Assembly (NCBI GenBank): GCA_026996955.1 | Contig: JALWJV010000031.1 | Location: 1-7,816 of the forward strand | Direction: 5' to 3' | Origin: Deltaproteobacteria bacterium | GTDB lineage: Bacteria > Desulfobacterota > Dissulfuribacteria > Dissulfuribacterales > QOAL01 | DNA: 7,816 nt | Shown here: positions 5,798 through 7,816 of the stretch, one piece after another | Layout: each line of letters begins with the position of its first letter | Position numbering within the stretch: the stretch's first letter is position 1 | Program-made: the position numbers and the translations under genes | The notes under the pieces: model-generated | Databases searched by the model: none | Seen by the model: the letters and a program-made list of their open reading frames with translations, nothing else | Told to the model about the DNA's origin: nothing

Positions 5798-6112
5798 ATC
5801 GGTTCTGCACTGGTTGCAGAATGTTCCACTTATAAACCAGCACATGTGTCCAAGGTCAAATTCCATGGCGGGGCATTTGGCCCTGATTTTTTCATCGCAA
5901 TGTTTAACCTCCCAGCACGCCTTGATTTTACTGGCAATATTTTTTCTGCGTGAAATCAGGAAGTATATTTGGCGTTCCACATAAATGGGAATATTACGGT
6001 ATCCCTGTTCATAGCTGGATATGGTTTTTTTTGAAGTTCCAAGTAGTTCCGCCATCTGTTTCTGTGTTCTTTTTAAAATTTTCCTGGCAAATGTAAATTC
6101 TTTGTTCGTCAT
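5795..6112 (-). CDS. XRE-type HTH regulator with CW-type cysteine-rich domain, apparently truncated by an in-frame stop
   Basis: The 105-residue product begins with an XRE/Cro-C1 helix-turn-helix: residues 4-34 include RTQKQMAELLGTSKKTISSY. SYEQGYRNIPIYVERQIYFL follows. Residues 66-102 form a cysteine-rich domain with C66-W, C72, C80-P-A, G-H-M-C91-W, G-T-x-C99 and C102. This resembles metal- or redox-sensing CW-type domains attached to regulators in deltaproteobacteria; the ligand is unknown. The domain seems incomplete: the expected final C-x2-C lies beyond a TAA. No Shine-Dalgarno site is visible before the ATG; the leader is A/T-rich. The next gene (to 5419) overlaps its original end. Divergent placement from a strong promoter with a palindrome (6191-6234) suggests that it, or an intact form, binds there. 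This is inference. Confidence 0.75.
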   Translation of the reverse strand: MTNKEFTFARKILKRTQKQMAELLGTSKKTISSYEQGYRNIPIYVERQIYFLISRRKNIASKIKACWEVKHCDEKIRAKCPAMEFDLGHMCWFISGTFCNQCRTD

Positions 6113-6190
6113 GAGTAAAAAATTAAAAGTTGTGTCTCGAGATAATTAATGAATATTTGTTAAATAATTAAATGTTTGTATAAAAAATAG

Positions 6191-6219
6191 TTGACAGTGA
6201 ATTTATTGTTAGATATTAT
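6191..6219 (+). promoter_or_regulatory. Near-consensus sigma70 promoter upstream of the DUF3034 gene
   Basis: TTGACA (6191-6196), a 17-bp spacer and TATTAT (6214-6219) are one base away from perfect consensus, in an A/T-rich region. The predicted start is near 6226, about 250 nt before the ATG at 6479. Confidence 0.75.
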
Positions 6220-6234
6220 ACCACATTGTGGTAT
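6218..6234. promoter_or_regulatory. 17-bp perfect palindrome over the transcription start, probable operator
   Basis: ATACCACA-T-TGTGGTAT is a perfect palindrome with a single central base. It shares the last two bases of the -10 hexamer and covers the predicted start site. That is the classic position for a repressor that blocks RNA polymerase. The divergent XRE regulator is a candidate binder (inference); any other dimeric repressor would fit too. Confidence 0.6.
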
Positions 6235-6321
6235 TAAGTCACGAGTTTTTGTTCAAAAATCCATGCTGTTTTTTGGATTTTTTTAAGAAGGTATAAAGCC
6301 ATGCATTCGGTTTGACTATGA

Positions 6322-6387
6322 ATGGGGGAAGTCAACCGCTTTGGTAGAATGATGCTCGGGCTGATGATGAGTCCGGTGTTGTACTGA
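6322..6387 (+). CDS. Possible leader peptide ORF 1 (21 codons)
   Basis: ATG at 6322 to TGA at 6385-6387 encodes a Met-rich hydrophobic peptide (contains RMMLGLMMSPVLY). No good ribosome binding site is seen. Its TGA overlaps the next ATG as TGATG, an arrangement typical of coupled genes. It could be a leader peptide or chance. Confidence 0.2.
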   Translation: MGEVNRFGRMMLGLMMSPVLY

Positions 6388-6446
6388 TGAGCAGGCAAGA
6401 CCTTCAACTCTGGAAGAAATACCGTTGGGATGATTATGAAGGTTAA
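6387..6446 (+). CDS. Possible leader peptide ORF 2 (19 codons)
   Basis: The ATG overlaps the TGA of the preceding small ORF. The frame encodes a polar, aromatic peptide (contains LQLWKKYRWDDYEG) and ends at TAA 6444-6446, 32 bases before the DUF3034 start. It has no similarity I recognise, and the length is within chance expectation. Confidence 0.2.
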   Translation: MSRQDLQLWKKYRWDDYEG

Positions 6447-6478
6447 TCAACGGGGCAATTTATCAAAGGGAGGAAGAT

Positions 6479-7366
6479 ATGAACAGGATGTATGTAACTT
6501 GGGTTACGATTGTTACTGCGGTGTTTTTAATGTCAATTTCCGCAGCACATGCAGGTCCGCCACTTACAAATGCCGAAGGTGTCGGAGGCGTTGCCCTTAA
6601 TCCAATGGCATATGTGGCAAATCCTCTTAAAGAGGGTGATAAGGGGTTGTTCGGGGCCGGGATAGTCTCTAAACCCCAGTTCGCTGTATGGTACATTGGG
6701 CTTAATGAGAGCCATATTAACTGGTTCCCCATAGGTGCTAACATCTCTTTCTTTAATAGGCTCGAGCTTGGATACTCACATGAGTTTGTGGATATTGAAG
6801 ATTTTGGTAATGGTGATGGCCAGAATGTCAATAAGGACAACTTCAGTGTTAAGCTTAATCTTATAAGGGAAAATGAGTTTGATCTTAAGTTTATGCCTGC
6901 CTTTTCTTTCGGTGCCATATACATGCACACTGATGCCGATGATAGTCTGGAACTTAAGGATAATTCTGACTGGGATTTTTACTTTGTTGCCACAAAGATG
7001 ATAAAGGAACTGCCGCTTCCAGTGATCTTGAATGCTGGAACACGGGCAACCAAGGGGTTTGTGCGCGGTGTTTTAGGATTCGGCGATGACAGGCAGTGGA
7101 CCTTTTTTGGTAATATTGATACGGTCCTTTTTGACAAGTTCATTGTTGGCTGGGAGTATCAGCAGGACATTGATGTGGGTGACGTTTTCAAGGGGGAAAG
7201 TGGAGCGGATCATTCCACCCATTCCATGTGGGAGGCCCATGTTGCCTTTATGTATGATGAACATCTTACACTGGTTGGCTCTTATGCATATACGGGAGAT
7301 AAGGACAGTGTAAGTCAGGCATCCTTTGGAAATGCGCTGGTGCTCTCAATGCATTATGCATTCTAG
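6479..7366 (+). CDS. DUF3034-type outer-membrane beta-barrel protein
   Basis: The 295-residue protein has a signal peptide (VTIVTAVFLMSISAAHA, cut after residue 25 before GPPLTNAEG). The mature part follows the DUF3034 pattern: GPPLTNAEGVGGVALNP near the start, FFNRLELGYSHEF (about 90-102), KLNLI, PAFSFGAIYMHTD, FYFVATKMI-ELPLPVILNAGTRATKGFVRG, DEHLTLVGSYAYTGDK and the end LVLSMHYAF. The terminal Phe is the usual BAM-recognition signal of outer-membrane barrels. The family has no assigned function; a porin- or channel-like role is a guess. AGGGAGG lies 8 nt before the ATG and fixes the start. It seems to be monocistronic, driven by the strong promoter at 6191 through a 250-nt leader and ended by the terminator at 7465. 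Confidence 0.88.
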   Translation: MNRMYVTWVTIVTAVFLMSISAAHAGPPLTNAEGVGGVALNPMAYVANPLKEGDKGLFGAGIVSKPQFAVWYIGLNESHINWFPIGANISFFNRLELGYSHEFVDIEDFGNGDGQNVNKDNFSVKLNLIRENEFDLKFMPAFSFGAIYMHTDADDSLELKDNSDWDFYFVATKMIKELPLPVILNAGTRATKGFVRGVLGFGDDRQWTFFGNIDTVLFDKFIVGWEYQQDIDVGDVFKGESGADHSTHSMWEAHVAFMYDEHLTLVGSYAYTGDKDSVSQASFGNALVLSMHYAF

Positions 7367-7464
7367 GTTGTGAGCCTTGATTTCTGGTCAATTGGATGGC
7401 CAGGAAAGGCATTGGTAATTAAATCCGGTGCGGCTCATGCCCCGGTCGCACCCATATTAAGTCT

Positions 7465-7491
7465 AAAGGGCGGGTGATTCCCGCCCTTTTT
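7465..7491 (+). terminator. Strong intrinsic terminator after the DUF3034 gene
   Basis: AAAGGGCGGG (7465-7474), a 5-nt loop and CCCGCCCTTT (7480-7489) form a perfect 10-bp stem ending in a T-run. The complementary strand also has U's at the stem end, so it may serve the minus-strand gene ending at 7522 as well. Confidence 0.92.
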
Positions 7492-7521
7492 AGTGCATTA
7501 AACTGAGAGGACCGTACCTTT

Positions 7522-7816
7522 TTACTCTACTCGTTGTCCCATGCGCGATATGGAAAGTATCATTCTGTAAAGATCAATACCGTCGGTATCATAATCATTG
7601 TCAAGGTCACTGGCAGATTGTTTCTGGAAGCCAAAAGATGTCCCAAAGTCCTCCATATCCTCACTGTCAAATGAGCCATTATGGTCAAGGTCGCACAGGA
7701 AGCCTGGAATGGAGAGGTTTATGTCAGTTATATCAGTGCCATTAGACAGGTAGATATGGTCAGCGTCATTCAATTCTGTCTTGTTGTCATAGTATGAAAA
7801 TTGCCATTCTCCGTTT
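7522..7816 (-). CDS. C-terminal part of a secreted protein with two dockerin-like Ca-binding loops (5' end beyond window)
   Basis: The frame is open to the window edge, so the N-terminus and main domain are not visible. The 97 visible residues begin with a beta-sandwich-like phrase (WQFSYYDNKTELNDADHIYL, then DITDINLSI), like the end of a carboxypeptidase-regulatory or similar repeat. Two Ca loops follow. CDLDHNGSFDSEDM and SDLDNDYDTDGIDL each have Asp/Asn/Ser at positions 1, 3, 5, 7, 9 and Asp at 12, as in dockerin/EF-hand loops. Such pairs usually close large exported proteins, either binding cohesins or acting as calcium-stabilised ends. The second loop and its DGIDLYRMI flank closely match the tail of the GH114 enzyme. 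A TTG at 7771-7773 is not a credible start, because the frame runs on upstream. Confidence 0.75.
   Translation of the reverse strand, partial: NGEWQFSYYDNKTELNDADHIYLSNGTDITDINLSIPGFLCDLDHNGSFDSEDMEDFGTSFGFQKQSASDLDNDYDTDGIDLYRMILSISRMGQRVE

Larger units (their letters stand above)
6240..6478 (+). other. Long structured leader of the DUF3034 transcript
   Basis: The leader has three foldable parts. AAAAATCC (6255-6262) pairs with GGATTTTT (6275-6282) and runs into T's, like a weak attenuator. CGGTTTGACT (6308-6317) pairs with AGTCAACCG (6330-6338) with one bulged T. CGGGCT (6357-6362) pairs with AGTCCG (6370-6375) with one G-U. No known riboswitch consensus is recognised. Two tiny overlapping ORFs lie at 6322-6387 and 6387-6446. 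Confidence 0.4.

Noticed and set aside
5398..5953. Plus-strand ORFs of 126 and 128 codons (5398-5778, 5567-5953)
   Set aside because: They lie opposite the HTH/Cys regulator and its partner, whose protein motifs are clear. They have no ribosome sites or recognisable domains.
6384..6422. Hammerhead-ribozyme-like core (CTGATGAG ... GAAAT)
   Set aside because: No stem II can form between the two core pieces and there is no cleavage-site stem; the match is a short chance string.
6463..6930. Minus-strand 155-codon ORF opposite the DUF3034 gene
   Set aside because: It is antisense to a gene with a signal peptide and family motifs; it has no ribosome site.

Overview
The window looks like chromosome from a Gram-negative bacterium, most likely a deltaproteobacterium (Desulfobacterota). 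The pointers are outer-membrane proteins (a TonB-dependent receptor and a DUF3034-type barrel with a C-terminal Phe), secreted proteins ending in dockerin-like Ca-binding loops, a fibre-like surface protein, and an XRE regulator with a CW-type cysteine domain of a kind I associate with that group. The taxonomic call is inference. I see no tRNA, rRNA, CRISPR array or intact mobile element.

Layout. 1-1100 (minus): N-terminal 366 residues of a TonB-dependent receptor of the BtuB kind. 1231-1434 (minus): a cobalamin riboswitch in its leader, which identifies it as a corrinoid importer. 1437-1982: a long non-coding gap with a possible ParD-like antitoxin relic, inverted repeats and a sigma70-like promoter. 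2016-2975 (plus): a secreted GH114-type glycosidase with a C-terminal EF-hand/dockerin-like loop. 2976-3143: a convergent intergenic region with hairpins and a possible REP-like element. 3144-4961 (minus): a 605-residue secreted fibre-like surface protein. 4975-5418: an AT-rich gap with several inverted repeats. 5419-6112 (minus): a two-gene module, an XRE-type HTH regulator with a cysteine-rich domain overlapped by a small conserved-looking gene of unknown function. The regulator has an in-frame ochre stop inside its cysteine domain. 6191-6478: a near-consensus promoter with a 17-bp palindrome at its start site and a roughly 250-nt leader that can fold and holds two tiny overlapping ORFs. 6479-7366 (plus): DUF3034 outer-membrane barrel. 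7465-7491: a strong intrinsic terminator. 7522-7816 (minus): C-terminal part of a secreted protein ending in two dockerin-like Ca-binding loops.

How they fit together. Nearly every product is exported or sits in the outer membrane: corrinoid uptake, a polysaccharide-active hydrolase, a surface fibre, a barrel and a Ca-binding surface protein. The only cytoplasmic genes are the HTH/Cys regulator and its partner. They lie divergently from the DUF3034 gene across a palindrome, so the regulator may control that promoter; this is inference. I found no convincing wholly new system. The least explained parts are the interrupted HTH/Cys module, the operator plus structured leader in front of the DUF3034 gene, and the Ca-binding tail shared by the GH114 enzyme and the 7522-7816 protein.
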